Below are positions 8,689-17,812 of a DNA stretch of 64,000 nucleotides, piece by piece. The first letter of the stretch is position 1. Each line of letters begins with the position of its first letter. Source of the DNA: Algoriphagus sp. A40 (GTDB lineage Bacteria; Bacteroidota; Bacteroidia; Cytophagales; Cyclobacteriaceae); the NCBI RefSeq assembly GCF_002002735.1, contig NZ_MUNY01000053.1, positions 1-64,000 on the forward strand. Reading direction: 5' to 3'. Under the pieces are notes generated by a model that was not told where the DNA came from, searched no databases, and saw nothing but the letters and a program-made list of their open reading frames with translations. Position numbers and translations under genes: made by a program.

Positions 8689-9816
8689 TTAGGAAAGGAG
8701 ATTTTGGATAGCCTGCTGGAAATGAAGCTTTTCAGTTTTCCACAGGATACTTTCAGAAGGTGTTGACTTGAAATAGGTTTGCTCCAAAGCATTTTCAAAC
8801 TGTGAAACAGCCAGGCCTTGGTCATTAAAATCTATCGAGTACCCACAATTAAATTCATCCAAAAATGCCTTCCATTTTGGATTGGAACTGATCAAAACCG
8901 GTATCCCCAAGGCAGCGAATTCAAAAAGTTTGGTTGGCATTTTATCCGCAATCGCAGGATGGTTTTGATAGGGAAGGAGGGCAAAGTCCGACCTTTTTAA
9001 AGCAGTAATCAAGTCCTGGTGGGGAACTGGATTGTTGTCAATCCGCAGTGTCAGTTGGGGGATTTCTTGGGCAATATGTGTAAGCTTTTCCCTTAAATTA
9101 ATAACCGGGCAATGACCAATGATTTCCAATTCAGATTCGGGATAGGATTTTAGGATTTCTTTAAACCAAATCAGCGCTTCCCAAATGCCAAAAGCTGGAG
9201 TGATCGTACCCGAAATACAAAAACGAAACTTCTTTTTTCCACCTAAACTGAAAGGATTTTTTCGGACAATCTCCCCGTGAAATTTATTTTCCAGGATCAG
9301 AAATGGCCGTTTTTCAGGCATTTCATCTGCATAGCACTTTTCTGCCAAAAGGTATAGATCGATTCCTTTTACCGATTCTGCCTTTTGGATCAGCCTAATG
9401 GCTTTCCCCTTTTTCTTAAATGAAAGAGCGGGGTTTAGGTCCAGATTTGCCAGGTAATTTTCCTGAACATCATAGACCAGTTTGTATCCAACTAGGCTTT
9501 TGAAAAATGATGCGATCGGCAAGAATTCATAAGTACAGCAGATCAGGACTTTTGGCCTGACTTTCAACAGGCAGATTAAAAATCTTGGCTGTGCTAAAAT
9601 CCGATCCCAAATGGAATCGAAATGTCTCATAGAAGAAAAAAATCGGATTGCTGAGGCTGATTTCGGCTTTTTAGGAGAAAAGCCTATGATGTTAAGCCTG
9701 TATTTATTTGTTTCGCCCAGCGAAAGGGCCAGCTTTCCATAGGCTCGGATATCCCAGATCGGCTTCAGGGTAGAAGCGATCAAGACGGGAACCTTTTGGG
9801 CCGGAATCTGACTCAT
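8689..9816 (-). CDS. Glycosyltransferase, GT4-like
   Basis: This 375-residue protein has the two-domain GT-B layout. The N part reads VLIASTLKPIWDIRAYGKLALSLGE, the C part has a typical donor-site stretch MPTKLFEFAALGIPVLIS around residues 315-332 with the conserved Glu. It probably adds a sugar to a lipid or glycan; donor and acceptor are unknown. The ATG at 9816 was chosen because the family fold begins right after it; an ATG at 9852 would lie inside dapD. Only 20 bases separate it from the divergent dapD start, so the two promoters must overlap the coding starts. Confidence 0.75.
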   Translation of the reverse strand: MSQIPAQKVPVLIASTLKPIWDIRAYGKLALSLGETNKYRLNIIGFSPKKPKSASAIRFFSSMRHFDSIWDRILAQPRFLICLLKVRPKVLICCTYEFLPIASFFKSLVGYKLVYDVQENYLANLDLNPALSFKKKGKAIRLIQKAESVKGIDLYLLAEKCYADEMPEKRPFLILENKFHGEIVRKNPFSLGGKKKFRFCISGTITPAFGIWEALIWFKEILKSYPESELEIIGHCPVINLREKLTHIAQEIPQLTLRIDNNPVPHQDLITALKRSDFALLPYQNHPAIADKMPTKLFEFAALGIPVLISSNPKWKAFLDEFNCGYSIDFNDQGLAVSQFENALEQTYFKSTPSESILWKTEKLHFQQAIQNLLS

Positions 9817-9836
9817 AAACGAAACTATAAAAAATA

Positions 9837-10652
9837 ATGGAACTGAAGACAATCATCGAATCAGCATGGGAAAACCGTGAAATGCTGAAGGAAAAAGAAA
9901 CCGTTGATGCCATAAAAACCATCATTGAGCAATTGGACAAGGGTCAACTCAGAGTGGCGGAACCAACTGAAGATGGCAATTGGAAAGTAAATGACTGGGT
10001 GAAAAAGGCAGTAATTCTTTATTTCCCAATCCAGACGATGCAAACGATAGAGGTTGGGCCATTTGAGTTTCATGATAAAATGGCGCTCAAAACCAACTAT
10101 GCAAAGCAAGGTGTAAGAGTTGTGCCTCATGCAGTAGCTCGCTATGGAGCCTTTCTTGCTTCCGGTGTGATCTTAATGCCTAGTTATGTTAACATCGGGG
10201 CATATGTGGACAGTGGCACGATGGTTGACACTTGGGCAACTGTCGGTTCCTGTGCGCAGATCGGCAAAAATGTTCATTTGAGTGGTGGTGTGGGTATCGG
10301 AGGAGTATTGGAGCCTGTTCAGGCTGCACCAGTGATTGTGGAAGACGGGGCATTTATTGGTTCCAGGGCCATCATTGTTGAAGGAGTAAGAATCGGAAAA
10401 GAAGCTGTAATCGGCGCGGGGGTGACCTTGACTGCAAGTTCTAAAATCATTGACGTGACCGGAGCAGAGCCTGTTGAATACAAAGGATTTGTTCCACCTC
10501 GTTCGGTTGTCATTCCGGGTTCTTTGTCCAAAAACTTCCCAGCCGGAACATTTCAGGTTCCATGCGCTTTAATCATAGGTCAGCGCAAGCCTTCTACCGA
10601 TCTCAAAACATCTCTCAATGATGCGCTTAGAGAAAACAATGTAGCAGTCTAA
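9837..10652 (+). CDS. dapD: 2,3,4,5-tetrahydropyridine-2,6-dicarboxylate N-succinyltransferase
   Basis: DapD transfers succinyl from succinyl-CoA to tetrahydrodipicolinate in the lysine and diaminopimelate pathway. The 271-residue protein has the helical N domain (1-100), the left-handed beta-helix of hexapeptide repeats (about 110-220: GAYVDSGTMVDTWATVGSCAQIG and onward) and the C-terminal extension. The length and start match the family. There is no Shine-Dalgarno sequence before the ATG, as is common in Bacteroidota. A TPR lipoprotein gene follows eight bases after the stop. Confidence 0.96.
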   Translation: MELKTIIESAWENREMLKEKETVDAIKTIIEQLDKGQLRVAEPTEDGNWKVNDWVKKAVILYFPIQTMQTIEVGPFEFHDKMALKTNYAKQGVRVVPHAVARYGAFLASGVILMPSYVNIGAYVDSGTMVDTWATVGSCAQIGKNVHLSGGVGIGGVLEPVQAAPVIVEDGAFIGSRAIIVEGVRIGKEAVIGAGVTLTASSKIIDVTGAEPVEYKGFVPPRSVVIPGSLSKNFPAGTFQVPCALIIGQRKPSTDLKTSLNDALRENNVAV

Positions 10653-10660
10653 AAACCAAC

Positions 10661-11263
10661 ATGAAATTACTTATCAAGGCCCTTTTCGTCCCGGTATTGG
10701 CCGGGACGCTTTGGAGCTGTTCAGAATCAAAGCAAAGTTCCGGAGACCAGTATTTCGAGCAGGAAAAGTATGAGCTTGCTGCAGAGAATTACACTGAAGA
10801 CTTAAAGTTCAAGCCAACGGATTCAAAACTTCTGTACAGCAGAGGAAGGGCTTTTCAAGAATTGGGAAATTTTGATGACGCCAAATCCGATTTTGAATCG
10901 GCACTAACTCAAGATCCCAACAATTTTCAGGTTCTCTTGAGTTTGGCTACCATCCAACTGGAAGAAAAAAATTATGCCAGTGCCTTACTTTATGCCACTA
11001 AAGCCGAGGAAATCCCAGGTGCACCGGCCATGGCTTCATTTCTCAAAGGTAGGGCATTGCATCAATTGGGACTGGCTGAGGAAGCCTTAAAAGCTTATGG
11101 CAATGCGATTCAGATCGACAAAGAATTTGGACAGGCATATTTCAACAGAGGAGTATTGAAAGTGGCCTTGGAAAGAAATAAACAGGCTTGTGAGGATTTT
11201 AAGCTAGCCACTGTTTTGGAATATCCAGAAGCCAAGGAATTGTTTAATAAATATTGTAAGTAA
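10661..11263 (+). CDS. TPR-repeat lipoprotein
   Basis: This 200-residue protein begins with a signal peptide ending in a lipobox-like LWSC (Cys at about 20). Tandem 34-residue TPR units fill the rest (for example YFEQEKYELAAENYTEDLKFKP, then DSKLLYSRGRAFQELGNFDDAKSDF, and a last unit near QAYFNRGVLKVALERNKQACEDF). TPR proteins are scaffolds for protein contacts; the partner is unknown. It follows dapD by eight bases and is probably co-transcribed with it. Confidence 0.82.
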   Translation: MKLLIKALFVPVLAGTLWSCSESKQSSGDQYFEQEKYELAAENYTEDLKFKPTDSKLLYSRGRAFQELGNFDDAKSDFESALTQDPNNFQVLLSLATIQLEEKNYASALLYATKAEEIPGAPAMASFLKGRALHQLGLAEEALKAYGNAIQIDKEFGQAYFNRGVLKVALERNKQACEDFKLATVLEYPEAKELFNKYCK

Positions 11264-11288
11264 ACTGAATCCCCTAATGGCGGGATTT

Positions 11289-12005
11289 TTATTTGACCGG
11301 TTCGGACTCGTGCACATGGGGTATGTGATCACAGAGGGCATCAGAAGTGATTTTTCCAGATCCGGAGCAAGTTTTGCAGTCACTTATCTCCTTGCCGGAA
11401 CCGGTGCATTCTGGGCAAGTCAGGCGACCTTTGCCGGAGCAGCGTTCACATTCAAAAAATTCCACAATGTTGAAAACATTGACTTTTTTGATCATTCCGG
11501 AGGCGGTGCATCTGCTGCAGCCTACAATTCCCTTGGATTTACAATAATCACAAACTTGCTCGATTTGCTTATTTCCGTCACAGGTAAAGCAGGTTTGGAA
11601 TCGATATCCCCTTCGGTCGCAGAGGTTGCAGGCAAGGATGGCTGCAATTGGCTGCTTTAATCTTGCTTGGAGTTCCTTGGCTCCTTCATAATTTTCGCCT
11701 TTAAACCCTGTCAACTCGAGGTATTTATTCAGAAAATTGGAGCTGTTGTCATATTGCCCCAACTCAAAAAGCGTTTCAGAGAAAAAATAGGGCATTTCAT
11801 CCGGTAGAGGAACTCCCGAATCGATCAGATTTCTGAAAATGGAATTGGCCGTCTGATAATCTCTTTGCTCCATGGCAGCCAAAGCGCCTTTCATCCATCG
11901 GTCTGTCTGACCAAGGTTTGGACTTACCTGAGCTTCAGCAAAAGAAACCGAGAATAGCAGTATTCCCAGGAAGAGGATTTTTATTTTTGGAAATGAGGGA
12001 TTCAA
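11289..12005 (-). CDS. Secreted protein with DnaJ-type CxxC zinc-finger array
   Basis: No specific family is recognised. Starting at TTG 12005 gives a 238-residue protein with a clean signal peptide (KIKILFLGILLFSVSFAEAQ). An ATG start at 12158 is open in frame but would put 51 residues ahead of that peptide and overlap the divergent ATPase gene. The middle resembles helical TPR-like repeats (MKGALAAMEQRDYQTANSIF). The C part holds seven CxxC pairs, the later ones of the CxxCxGxG type seen in DnaJ, so it probably binds two or three zinc ions, or the cysteines pair as disulfides outside the cytoplasm. Function unknown. Confidence 0.7.
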   Translation of the reverse strand: MNPSFPKIKILFLGILLFSVSFAEAQVSPNLGQTDRWMKGALAAMEQRDYQTANSIFRNLIDSGVPLPDEMPYFFSETLFELGQYDNSSNFLNKYLELTGFKGENYEGAKELQARLKQPIAAILACNLCDRRGYRFQTCFTCDGNKQIEQVCDYCKSKGIVGCSRCTASGMIKKVNVFNIVEFFECERCSGKGRLTCPECTGSGKEISDCKTCSGSGKITSDALCDHIPHVHESEPVK

Positions 12006-12150
12006 ACGGGAGTATATTTTTGGCAAGTAACTAATAAGAATCTGTGCTCCAAAGTTAAGGTTTACTAAATGGCGGATTTGCCTTTTGAAATGAAGATATC
12101 TCCATTCGAGTTCGGTTTTTTTGTAGTTTGGAATCCTAAACTTTTTCCCC

Positions 12151-13692
12151 ATGAGCAAAATCGATCAATTTAAAACCCATCTGTCGGAGGGTCAGGTATT
12201 TAAAAAAGACTTCATCATTTTGGGAACCGGGGTTTTAGACGGAGATCCTGTGGCGGATTCACCTGTGAAAGTTCCCCTGAAAACCATAAACAGGCATGGA
12301 CTGATTGCCGGAGCCACAGGAACGGGCAAGACCAAAACGCTTCAGGTCATCGCAGAGCAACTTTCCCTCAAAGGGATACCTTCGGTTTTGATGGATCTAA
12401 AAGGTGACCTTTCAGGACTAGCAAAACCGGGAGAGACTTCTGACTTCATCCTGAAAAGATCAGCGACTATCGGTGTAGAATATACACCCCAGGGACTTCC
12501 GGTAGAATTGATGTCCATTTCCGATGAAAAAGGGGTTAGGCTGAAGGCTACCGTTTCTGAATTTGGTCCGGTACTGCTTTCTCAGATAATGGAACTGAAT
12601 GACACCCAGCAGGGGGTAGTGGCTTTGGTTTTCCGCTATTGCGATACACATCACCTTCCTTTGCTTGACTTGAAGGATTTCAAGCGAGTACTCCAGTTTA
12701 TCACAAACGAAGGAAAATCGGCGATTGAAAAAGAATTTGGCCAGGTTTCCTCCGCCTCAGTCAATACGATCATGCGTAAAATCATCGAATTGGAACAGCA
12801 GGGTGCGGAACGGTTCTTTGGGGAGCTTTCCTTTGATGTGGATGACTTTGTGAGGACAAAAGATGGCAAAGGTGTGATTTCAGTGATCCGGTTGACGGAT
12901 ATCCAAAGCAGGCCAAAGCTGTTTTCAACATTTATGTTGAGTTTGCTTTCGGAGATTTATGAGACTTTTCCAGAGCAAGGAGATGCTGATCAGCCCAAAC
13001 TTTGCCTTTTCATTGATGAGGCACATTTGGTTTTTGGAAACGCTTCCAAGGATCTTTTGGAAAAAATCGAAGCGATCATCAAACTGATCAGATCCAAAGG
13101 TGTCGGGGTGTTTTTCTGCACCCAGACTCCAACTGACGTACCTGAAAGTGTTCTGGGTCAACTAGGTTTGAAAGTCCAGCATGCCTTAAGAGCTTTCACG
13201 GCTAAAGACCGGAAAGCTATTACCAAAACTGCTGAAAACTATCCCGATTCGCCATTTTACGATACCGCGGAAGTGTTGACCGCAATGGGCATCGGAGAGG
13301 CTTTGGTCACATCCCTCAACGAAAAAGGAATCCCAACTCCACTTGCCCATACCCTTGTCAGAGCTCCGATTACACGGATGGATATCCTGAGCGAATCAGA
13401 AATTGACCACCTGGTGGCATCCTCCGATTTGGTTTATAAATACAATAAGGAAATCGATCATGACAGCGCCTTTGAAATCCTGGAGCGAAAAATGATGCAA
13501 GTCCAGGATGCTCAGGAAAAAGCCCAAATCCCCAGACCTTCCACTTCGGGAAAGCCTGCTACGCGTACTCAAGAAGACGAATCGCTGATCGAAGAATTGA
13601 GCAAAAATACAATGGTCAGACAAATAGGTCGAACCCTATTTCGTGAATTGGCCAGAGGCATCTTGGGTTCATTCTCAGGTAAAAAGAGATGA
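12151..13692 (+). CDS. HerA-like ATPase (DUF853/YjgR family)
   Basis: This 513-residue protein is a FtsK/HerA-class P-loop ATPase of the YjgR type. It shows Walker A GATGTGKTKT near residues 54-63, a Walker B with LCLFIDEAHLVF near 285-297, and a downstream sensor-like FFCTQTPTDVP. The family is widespread and poorly understood; a role in DNA processing or pumping is assumed from the fold. The C terminus is polar. The gene stands alone, divergent from the zinc-finger protein gene, with BaiN-like flavoprotein 33 bases downstream. Confidence 0.87.
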   Translation: MSKIDQFKTHLSEGQVFKKDFIILGTGVLDGDPVADSPVKVPLKTINRHGLIAGATGTGKTKTLQVIAEQLSLKGIPSVLMDLKGDLSGLAKPGETSDFILKRSATIGVEYTPQGLPVELMSISDEKGVRLKATVSEFGPVLLSQIMELNDTQQGVVALVFRYCDTHHLPLLDLKDFKRVLQFITNEGKSAIEKEFGQVSSASVNTIMRKIIELEQQGAERFFGELSFDVDDFVRTKDGKGVISVIRLTDIQSRPKLFSTFMLSLLSEIYETFPEQGDADQPKLCLFIDEAHLVFGNASKDLLEKIEAIIKLIRSKGVGVFFCTQTPTDVPESVLGQLGLKVQHALRAFTAKDRKAITKTAENYPDSPFYDTAEVLTAMGIGEALVTSLNEKGIPTPLAHTLVRAPITRMDILSESEIDHLVASSDLVYKYNKEIDHDSAFEILERKMMQVQDAQEKAQIPRPSTSGKPATRTQEDESLIEELSKNTMVRQIGRTLFRELARGILGSFSGKKR

Positions 13693-13725
13693 TTGTAAAT
13701 ACTTGTTTATTAAACAACTATAAAA

Positions 13726-14928
13726 TTGAAAGTAGCAGTAATTGGGGGAGGAGCAGCTGGATATTTTGCGGCCATACATGCAAGTGGTCCCGGCATAGAG
13801 GTTACTATTTTTGAAAAAACACCCAAGCTACTTTCGAAGGTAAAAGTATCGGGTGGGGGCAGGTGCAATGTCACCCATCGCCCGATGGAGATTTCCAAAT
13901 TGGTGAAAAACTATCCCCGCGGCGAGAAATTTTTAAAGCGGGTTTTCCGGCATTTCACCATTGAGGACATTTTTGCATGGTTTCAGTCCAGAGGGGTTGA
14001 ACTCAAGATCGAACCTGATGGCAGGGTCTTTCCAGTGAGCGATTCTTCCCAATCTATAATCGACTGCCTCCAGAAAGAAGCCGAAAAATGCGGTGTGAAA
14101 ATCCGAATTTCCACCGGAATCAAGGAATTAAACCCTTTGGACAAAGGATTTGAATTGATCACAGAAAAAGGTGCTTTTCGGGCAGATTCAGTCATTGTTG
14201 CTTCAGGTGGGCAGCCTAAGCAAGATGGATATCATTTTCTTAAATCACTGAATCATACTATAAATCCTCTGATACCCTCTCTTTTTACTTTCAATACTCC
14301 TGGCGAACCTATTCGTGAACTAATGGGAATAGCCGTGCCCAATGGGCTGGTGAAAATCGAAGGAACAAAGCTGAATTACGCCGGACCGGTATTGATCACC
14401 CATTGGGGTATCAGTGGTCCAGCAGTCCTGAAACTGTCAGCTTTCGGTGCTGAATGGCTTTTTGACCATCAGTATAAGGCAAGAGCCATCATCAATTGGA
14501 ATTCAAATTTTGGAGAAAATGATTATCTGGAACATTTGTTAAGTTATGGTACAGCTCATCCTAACCGAAAGGTCCGGACCCACCCTTTATTTGAATTGCC
14601 GAGCCGGCTTTGGGAGCACTTTTGTGAAAAGGCAGAAATTTCTGACACCGTACTTTGGGGAAATTTGCCAAAAAAAAATGTGAACAGGTTGGTGCAAAAC
14701 CTTTTTTGCTATATTTTGGAAATAAACGGGAAAACTACCTTCAAGGAAGAATTTGTCACTGCCGGTGGAATTCCACTCGAACAGGTAAACCCCGAAACAT
14801 TGCAAAGTAAATATCACCCAAACCTATACTTTGCCGGAGAAGTCCTTGATATTGATGGAATTACAGGTGGATTTAATTTTCAGGCTGCCTGGTCAACTGG
14901 ATTTCTTTCTGGAAAGTCTATAAAATAA
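13726..14928 (+). CDS. NAD(P)/FAD-dependent oxidoreductase, HI0933/BaiN-like
   Basis: This 400-residue flavoprotein belongs to the HI0933/YhiN family. The N-terminal FAD-binding motif is VAVIGGGAAGYFAA; VSGGGRCNVTH is the family signature, and the C-terminal FAD contact is ITGGFNFQAAWSTG. The start codon is TTG, supported by the dinucleotide fold beginning at residue 2. The physiological substrate is not established for most members; BaiN in gut bacteria acts on bile-acid intermediates, which need not apply here. An Hpt-like gene starts eight bases after the stop. Confidence 0.87.
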   Translation: MKVAVIGGGAAGYFAAIHASGPGIEVTIFEKTPKLLSKVKVSGGGRCNVTHRPMEISKLVKNYPRGEKFLKRVFRHFTIEDIFAWFQSRGVELKIEPDGRVFPVSDSSQSIIDCLQKEAEKCGVKIRISTGIKELNPLDKGFELITEKGAFRADSVIVASGGQPKQDGYHFLKSLNHTINPLIPSLFTFNTPGEPIRELMGIAVPNGLVKIEGTKLNYAGPVLITHWGISGPAVLKLSAFGAEWLFDHQYKARAIINWNSNFGENDYLEHLLSYGTAHPNRKVRTHPLFELPSRLWEHFCEKAEISDTVLWGNLPKKNVNRLVQNLFCYILEINGKTTFKEEFVTAGGIPLEQVNPETLQSKYHPNLYFAGEVLDIDGITGGFNFQAAWSTGFLSGKSIK

Positions 14929-14936
14929 ATATAGTT

Positions 14937-15284
14937 ATGAGCATTTATTACCCGGAATTAAATCAAAGGATTCTGGAAATGGCTGAAGGAGACGATGAGT
15001 TTCGGTTAGAATTGACATCGGCCATTTACAATGGATTATTGGAGCTTCAGAAGGTTTACTCCGTGGGTAGGGCTGAAAAAAATGAAGTGATGATCCAACA
15101 GATCCGACACAAAGTAAAACCGACCCTTGCGATGTTTGAGTTTGACCAATTGTCTGATTCTTTGCAAAAGGGCAAAATGATTCTTGAAGCAGAGGGCTTT
15201 GGAGAAGCATTTGAAATTCATTATTTGGATTTTTTGGATAAAATTAAAGTTGCCTTGATTGAAGTTAGCCATTTGAAGAATTAG
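14937..15284 (+). CDS. Small Hpt-like helical protein
   Basis: This 115-residue protein is all-helical by composition and carries a HKxK segment (IRHKVKPTLAMFE, His at 58, Lys at 61) in a setting like histidine-phosphotransfer domains, where that His is the phosphate acceptor. No kinase or response regulator is next to it. It lies eight bases after the flavoprotein gene and is followed by a hairpin terminator. If the His is real, the protein would relay phosphate from an unlinked hybrid kinase; the match is by pattern only. Confidence 0.65.
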   Translation: MSIYYPELNQRILEMAEGDDEFRLELTSAIYNGLLELQKVYSVGRAEKNEVMIQQIRHKVKPTLAMFEFDQLSDSLQKGKMILEAEGFGEAFEIHYLDFLDKIKVALIEVSHLKN

Positions 15285-15294
15285 GCAAAAAAAA

Positions 15295-15325
15295 AGGAGT
15301 CTGCACCTGCAGCTCCTATTTGATT
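15295..15325 (+). terminator. Rho-independent terminator after the Hpt-like gene
   Basis: The stem AGGAG.CTGCA pairs with TGCAG.CTCCT (15295-15317, one bulged base), preceded by an A run and followed by a T-rich stretch. It begins ten bases after the stop codon at 15284. Confidence 0.6.
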
Positions 15326-15430
15326 TTATTACCATATGATGAATTTTTACTTTTACAAAAGTAAAAGCCCAATTTTGTGCTATGATTACCGGTGTATGAA
15401 CTTCCGGTGAAGATTTAGATTTTTGATTTC

Positions 15431-16393
15431 ATGCCCATCCTTCTCAGCACCTATCAAAAACCTCCAGCCTACCTTTTCAATGGTCATTTGGAGACTATTG
15501 TTCCAAGTTTGTTTAGGAAAATAGAGGGGGTGGAGTACTTCCGTGAAAAAATCACTACTCCGGATGGGGACTTTCTGAACTTGGATTGGTCCAAAATAGG
15601 AGGTGAAAAACTGCTGGTAATTTCCCATGGATTAGAAGGAGACTCCAGAAGACATTATGCGATGGGTTTGGCCAAGCTCTTTAATCAAAACGGAATTGAT
15701 GTTTTGGCTTGGAATAACCGCAGCTGCGGGGGAGAAATGAACATGAAACCGATTCTTTACCACCATGGCTCAAGCTATGATCTGGAGACAGTGATTCAAC
15801 ATGTTGTAAATCAGTTCCATTACAAAGAAATATTTCTTGCAGGAATAAGCATGGGAGGGGCACAGACTCTCAAGTATTTGGGCGAAAAGGGATCAAATCT
15901 TGCCGGACAAATTACAAAAGCGGCCGTCTATTCCACTCCTTGCAATCTTGCATCCAGTGCAGCCACACTGAAATCCCCATCCAATCTTTTTTACAAAAAC
16001 CGGTTTTTGGGAAAATTGAAAAAGAAAATGGGAGCAAAAGCAGTACAGTTTCCGGACATGGTTGATTTGGATTTGCTTCGCAAAGTGAAGGATTTTGATG
16101 CGTTTGACACCAAGTTCACCGCAAGAATTCATGGATTTAAAGATGCAGCAGATTTTTACAAAAGTGTGAGTGCAGACAATTGGATGCAGGATATTGCGAT
16201 TCCGACTTTGATCATCAATGCCCTTAATGATCCGCTTTTGGGACCGGAATGTTATCCGACCAAGCTTGCTGAATCTAAGTCAGAAATATTTTTAGAAATG
16301 CCAAAAAGGGGAGGACATACCGGATTTGTGGTTAAAAATCTGGAGTTTACCTGGGCAGAATTCCGATTTTTAAATTTCTTGACGGAGCAATGA
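15431..16393 (+). CDS. Alpha/beta hydrolase, YheT/EMB8 family
   Basis: This 320-residue hydrolase has the nucleophile elbow GISMGG near residue 141, an oxyanion region SHGLEGDSRRHY near 65-76, a late acid in INALNDPLL and a catalytic His in RGGHTGF, all typical of YheT-like esterases. The substrate is unknown. Length and start are normal. It ends at a strong hairpin shared with the convergent oxidase gene. Confidence 0.87.
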   Translation: MPILLSTYQKPPAYLFNGHLETIVPSLFRKIEGVEYFREKITTPDGDFLNLDWSKIGGEKLLVISHGLEGDSRRHYAMGLAKLFNQNGIDVLAWNNRSCGGEMNMKPILYHHGSSYDLETVIQHVVNQFHYKEIFLAGISMGGAQTLKYLGEKGSNLAGQITKAAVYSTPCNLASSAATLKSPSNLFYKNRFLGKLKKKMGAKAVQFPDMVDLDLLRKVKDFDAFDTKFTARIHGFKDAADFYKSVSADNWMQDIAIPTLIINALNDPLLGPECYPTKLAESKSEIFLEMPKRGGHTGFVVKNLEFTWAEFRFLNFLTEQ

Positions 16394-16398
16394 GAATC

Positions 16399-16433
16399 CA
16401 GCTTTTCCAAAGTTCTAAACTTTGGAAAAGCTG
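16399..16433. terminator. Bidirectional hairpin between convergent genes
   Basis: A perfect 16-base-pair stem (16399-16414 with 16418-16433, CAGCTTTTCCAAAGTT) closes a three-base loop. It sits between the stops of the YheT hydrolase and the L-2-hydroxyglutarate oxidase gene, with A/T-rich flanks. It can serve both directions, although its T tails are weak. Confidence 0.8.
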
Positions 16434-16444
16434 ATTGAAAACTT

Positions 16445-17644
16445 TTAGAATCTTTTCAAGGCCATTTCAGCAACAGTTCCACCAATTGAAAGCGAACTTG
16501 TAGCTGCAGGAGAGGGAGCATTCAGCACATTAATTGCATACTGAGATTCTCTGATCGCAAAATCATCCAACAGTCCACCGGTTCGGTCGCAAGCTTGGGC
16601 TCTGACGCCGGCACCGCCCTCAACCAAGTCAGATTCCTGGATTTCCGGTATCAACTCCTGTAAAGCTTTGGTAAAAGCTGCTTTGGAAAAGGATCTGTAA
16701 AGCTCCCCAAAACCTGTTTTCCAATATTTTGCAGCAACTTTCTGGAAGCCCGGCCAGGCCAAAGTTTCTGCCAGTTCGCCCAAATTGATTTGACTTTTTT
16801 TATAACCCTCTCTTTGGAAAGCCAAAACAGCATTTGGACCGGCTTCGACTCCTCCTTTTTTCATCCGGGTAAAATGCACCCCGAGGAAAGGGAAATTGGG
16901 ATCTGGAACAGGATAGATCAGATTTTTGACCAGGTATTCTTTTTCTTTTTTCAGCTTGAAATATTCACCACGGAAGGGGATGATTTTCACATCATTTGCT
17001 GAGGCATCATTCATCTGGGCGACCTTGTCCGAATACAGTCCGGCACAATTGATCACCAGCTTGGATTCAAAGGTTTTACCTAAGGTCTCGATATAATTGA
17101 TTCCGTCTTTTTGGTTTATTTTCAGGACTTTATGATTTAGAAAAATCTGTCCTCCATTTTGAAGGATTTTTCGACCATAGGCCAACGCTACTTGAAAATA
17201 GTCGACGATTCCGGTTTGGGGAACGTGAATGGCAGCCACTCCGGCACAGTGAGGTTCATAGCCTTTTAGTTCCTCAAGTGTGATATATCTGGTGCCTTCC
17301 AGGCCGTTGGCAAGACCGCGCTCCCAAAGGGTTTTTAGGAGAGGCTTTTGTTCCTCCCGGGTGGCAACCACCACTTTTCCGGTGATTTCAAAAGGGATTT
17401 TTTCTTCCTCACAAAATTGAATCAACTCATGATAGCCGTTGATGCAGTTGGTTGCCTTGAGAGAGCCTGGTTTGTAATAAAGTCCGGAGTGGATCACTCC
17501 TGAATTGTTAGCTGTCTGGTGTTTGGCCAGCTGATCTTCTTTTTCCAAAATGGCAATTTTAAGATCAGGGCGGGCTTTTAGAATTTTTAGTCCTGTGGCC
17601 AGTCCCACGATTCCACCGCCCACAATTACTGCATCGTATGTCAT
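16445..17644 (-). CDS. lhgO: L-2-hydroxyglutarate oxidase
   Basis: LhgO oxidises L-2-hydroxyglutarate to 2-oxoglutarate with FAD and passes electrons to the respiratory chain. The 399-residue protein starts with the dinucleotide fold YDAVIVGGGIVGLATG, then has TANNSGVIHSGLYYKPGSLKA, a family signature, and VEGGAGVRAQACDRTGGLLDDF near the C terminus. The ATG at 17644 is favoured because the fold starts two residues later; an ATG at 17737 adds 31 unrelated residues. It probably clears a toxic by-product of central metabolism. Confidence 0.9.
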   Translation of the reverse strand: MTYDAVIVGGGIVGLATGLKILKARPDLKIAILEKEDQLAKHQTANNSGVIHSGLYYKPGSLKATNCINGYHELIQFCEEEKIPFEITGKVVVATREEQKPLLKTLWERGLANGLEGTRYITLEELKGYEPHCAGVAAIHVPQTGIVDYFQVALAYGRKILQNGGQIFLNHKVLKINQKDGINYIETLGKTFESKLVINCAGLYSDKVAQMNDASANDVKIIPFRGEYFKLKKEKEYLVKNLIYPVPDPNFPFLGVHFTRMKKGGVEAGPNAVLAFQREGYKKSQINLGELAETLAWPGFQKVAAKYWKTGFGELYRSFSKAAFTKALQELIPEIQESDLVEGGAGVRAQACDRTGGLLDDFAIRESQYAINVLNAPSPAATSSLSIGGTVAEMALKRF

Positions 17645-17812
17645 TATCAAAATCAATTTGGCCCCAAATATACAAGTGGGAATTTCAAACCAAGAGCTTT
17701 TGGCAGGCAGGAAAAAGCATGATTTGGAAATATTCACATTCGGATCGAACCAATTAGGTAAGGTTTGAATTTAATTTGCGCGAGATTTATATTTTCTGTG
17801 AGTTTGCTAACA

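Noticed and set aside
11277..11660. A 127-codon plus-strand frame opposite the zinc-finger protein
   Set aside because: The regular CxxC pattern belongs to the minus strand; the plus frame is its mirror.
12006..12158. ATG start of the zinc-finger protein at 12158
   Set aside because: It places 51 residues ahead of a good signal peptide and overlaps the divergent ATPase start; kept only as an alternative.
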